A stretch of DNA of 7,017 bases from NCBI GenBank assembly GCA_030609865.1, contig JAUWSZ010000115.1, forward strand, positions 1 through 7,017, written 5' to 3'. Source of the stretch: a bacterium (GTDB lineage: Bacteria > Desulfobacterota > DSWW01). The translations under genes and the position numbers were made by a program. Position 1 is the first letter of the stretch, and every line of letters starts with the position of its first letter. Below, one piece after another: positions 5,508-7,017 of the stretch. The notes under the pieces are model-generated. The model had not been told where the DNA came from, made no database searches, and saw only the letters and a program-made list of their open reading frames with translations.

Positions 5508-6155
5508 CTACTTCTTTGGCACTTTTTCCCAGTCGTCCAGGAATTTCTTCAGACCGATGTCGGTGAGGGGGTGTTCGATCAACTGCATGAGGACCTTGTA
5601 CGGCAGGGTCGAGATGTGTGCCCCCATCATGGCCGCTTCGACAAAATGTAGGGGGTTCCGAATAGAGGCAACGATGACTTCCGTCTCGTATGCATAATTT
5701 TCGAGGATCGTCACCACCTGTTCGACCAGATCCATCCCCACATGGCTGATGTCATCCAGCCTGCCCACAAAGGGAGAGACGTAGCTTGCGCCCGCCTTGG
5801 CGGCCAGCAGGGCCTGGGAAGCGGAGAACACGAGCGTCACGTTCGTCTTGATGCCCTTCCGGCTGCATTCCGTCGCGGCCTTGAGCCCTTCTGCCGTCAT
5901 CGGGAGCTTGATGACGATATTCTTGTGGATCTTGATCAGGCTTTCCGCCTCGGCCATCATCCCGTCCACCTCCAGGCTGACGACCTCGGCGCTGACCGGT
6001 CCGTCCACGATGGAGCAGATCTCGTTTACCACCTCGCGGAAATCCTTCCCCTCCTTGGCGATGAGGCTCGGGTTCGTGGTTACGCCGTCGACCATCCCAA
6101 GGGCATTGGCCTCTCGGATGTGGTCCACGTTCGCGGTGTCTAGGAATATCTTCAT
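5508..6155 (-). CDS. Fructose-6-phosphate aldolase / TalC-type transaldolase
   Basis: This is a 215-residue class I aldolase of the short transaldolase family (Fsa/TalC/MipB, usually 210-220 residues), a cytosolic TIM barrel. Members either move a dihydroxyacetone unit between sugar phosphates in the pentose phosphate pathway or cleave fructose 6-phosphate. Visible landmarks are [12 protein letters not shown] (2-13), [14 protein letters not shown] (23-36) and NIVIKLPMT (79-87), with Lys83 as the Schiff-base lysine. [35 protein letters not shown] is the signature segment that follows, with the final barrel strand and helix after it. Sequence alone does not separate transaldolase from aldolase activity. 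The ATG at 6153-6155 gives the family-standard N-terminus. An ATG 39 bases upstream (6194) would add [13 protein letters not shown], which is not conserved. It probably shares a transcript with metK, 74 bp upstream. Confidence 0.94.
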   Translation of the reverse strand: MKIFLDTANVDHIREANALGMVDGVTTNPSLIAKEGKDFREVVNEICSIVDGPVSAEVVSLEVDGMMAEAESLIKIHKNIVIKLPMTAEGLKAATECSRKGIKTNVTLVFSASQALLAAKAGASYVSPFVGRLDDISHVGMDLVEQVVTILENYAYETEVIVASIRNPLHFVEAAMMGAHISTLPYKVLMQLIEHPLTDIGLKKFLDDWEKVPKK

Positions 6156-6162
6156 CTTGGTG

Positions 6163-6171
6163 CCCCCCCCC
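6163..6171 (-). promoter_or_regulatory. Ribosome binding region of the transaldolase gene, a run of nine G
   Basis: On the minus strand the Shine-Dalgarno region is AA followed by nine G, ending 7 bases before the ATG at 6155. No other purine-rich motif is at the right distance. Homopolymer G tracts of this length can slip, which would alter spacer length and translation. If the upstream ATG at 6194 were used, slippage would break the frame. Confidence 0.5.
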
Positions 6172-6229
6172 TTGGACGCCGGCCGAACCGACATCTTGTC
6201 GCGCCTTGAAGACCCACTTCTCCTTCTGC

Positions 6230-7017
6230 CTAGGCCGCGTTTCGCTCGAGCGCGCGAGCGTTCTTCGTGAGGCCGGCGGCCTTCCTGAGCAACGCAGCCT
6301 TGTCCGTACGCTCCCAGGTGAAATCAGGATGCTTCCTGCCGAAGTGCCCGTAGGCCGCCGTCCTTTGGTAGATCGGCCTCTTCAGCTTCAACTCTTCGAC
6401 GATCGCACCGGGCTTGATCGGGAAATACTCTCGGACCATCCCCTCGATCTCTTCCTCCGGGATCCTGCCGGTCCCATGCGTGTCGACGAGCAGGGACACG
6501 GGGTCGGCGACTCCGATCACGTAGGCGACTTGCACCTCACACTTGTCTGCAAGGCCTGCAGCGACCACGTTCTTGGCGATGTATCGGGCCGCATAGCTTC
6601 CGGAGCGGTCCACCTTCGAGGGATCCTTTCCGGAAAACGCCCCTCCCCCATGGCTGCCATGACCGCCATAAGTATCACAGATGATCTTTCTCCCAGTCAA
6701 GCCCGCATCCGCGACCGGCCCCCCGAGGACGAATTTTCCGGTCCCGTTGATGAAGTACCGTGTCTTCGTGTCCAGGTTCTTCCCGCAAACAGGCCTGATC
6801 ACGTGTTCCATAATATCTTTACGGAGTGTAGACATCCTGACCTTGGGATTGTGCTGGGCAGCGATCACGACCGTGTCAACCCTCTTCGGGACCCCGTCCA
6901 CGTATTCAATGGCCACCTCGGTCTTTCCATCCGGGCGCAGGTAGGGAAGGATCTTCTTCTTGCGCACGTGGGCAAGCCGCTTGGCAAGCCCGTTGGCAAG
7001 GACGATGGACAGGGGCA
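6230..7017 (-). CDS. metK: S-adenosylmethionine synthetase, N-terminus beyond window edge
   Basis: MetK makes SAM from methionine and ATP, releasing phosphate and pyrophosphate. It is a cytosolic tetramer. The last 261 residues are present, of an expected ~385-390. The frame stays open to the right edge, so the GTG at 6967 is internal (upstream residues read [16 protein letters not shown]). Landmarks are [12 protein letters not shown], the central-domain [24 protein letters not shown], and the signature [16 protein letters not shown], whose Lys and Asp contact ATP phosphates and metal. [29 protein letters not shown] and the C-terminal TAAYGHFGR follow. The family's first signature, GAGDQG, lies outside the window. 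The TAG stop is at 6230-6232. No terminator is visible before the transaldolase gene. SAM from this enzyme is also the cofactor of TrmL, but nothing beyond proximity links the two genes. Confidence 0.97.
   Translation of the reverse strand, partial: PLSIVLANGLAKRLAHVRKKKILPYLRPDGKTEVAIEYVDGVPKRVDTVVIAAQHNPKVRMSTLRKDIMEHVIRPVCGKNLDTKTRYFINGTGKFVLGGPVADAGLTGRKIICDTYGGHGSHGGGAFSGKDPSKVDRSGSYAARYIAKNVVAAGLADKCEVQVAYVIGVADPVSLLVDTHGTGRIPEEEIEGMVREYFPIKPGAIVEELKLKRPIYQRTAAYGHFGRKHPDFTWERTDKAALLRKAAGLTKNARALERNAA

Noticed and set aside
5640..5648. ACAAAATGT inside the transaldolase gene, similar to the activator box
   Set aside because: It is one A short of the box, sits in a conserved coding stretch (LHFVEA), and lies some 400 bp before the glnD promoter.
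5365..5697. 110-residue plus-strand frame starting beside the glnD activator box
   Set aside because: Its second half is antisense to the transaldolase gene, the purine motif is too close to the ATG, and no family is recognisable. The first ~30 residues look protein-like but are not enough.
1..7017. tRNA, rRNA, CRISPR array, insertion sequence or riboswitch
   Set aside because: I see no tRNA-like cloverleaf, regularly spaced repeats or transposase. The MetK leader, where a SAM riboswitch might be, is outside the window.

Overview
The window looks like ordinary chromosome from a Gram-negative bacterium. I infer a deltaproteobacterial (Desulfobacterota-like) lineage. The grounds are a type I glutamine synthetase with an adenylylation site, a full-length GlnD with two ACT domains, sigma-54 promoters, and a short TalC/Fsa-type transaldolase. 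The lineage is inference from protein style, not from a marker gene. All complete genes lie on the minus strand. The only plus-strand gene is a PIN-domain fragment at the left edge.

In transcription order (right to left): the C-terminal two thirds of metK (SAM synthetase) enters from the right edge, followed 74 bp later by a fructose-6-phosphate aldolase/transaldolase gene. A 321-bp intergenic region comes next. It holds two hairpins behind the transaldolase gene, a 16-bp palindrome and a probable sigma-54 promoter. It leads into glnD (PII uridylyltransferase/uridylyl-removing enzyme). A 194-bp intergenic region with a near-perfect sigma-54 promoter separates glnD from glnA. After glnA come a repeat-rich spacer with a possible terminator, then trmL (tRNA wobble methyltransferase), then a duplicated fragment of the glnA 3' end. 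The last item is the 3' part of a VapC-like PIN toxin gene, convergent with the rest.

The functional core is the glnD-glnA pair: a nitrogen sensor and the enzyme whose activity and expression it ultimately controls. The notable observation is regulatory. Both genes have a sigma-54 type -24/-12 element (TGGCAC-N5-TTGCT for glnA, TGGCAT-N5-TTGCT for glnD). The same 10-bp box, ACATTTTTGT, occurs upstream of both: twice before glnA, centred near -139.5 and -108.5, and once before glnD, near -120.5 from the predicted starts. I see no other exact copy in the window. This is what an enhancer-binding activator of the NtrC type would be expected to leave. It suggests that the sensor glnD and its target glnA are switched on together.

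The second notable feature is a 62-bp direct repeat (59/62 identical by eye) flanking trmL. One copy is the real end of glnA plus a short REP-like spacer. The other is an orphan copy that also supplies the stop codon of the PIN gene. I see no RNA genes, CRISPR array or complete mobile element.
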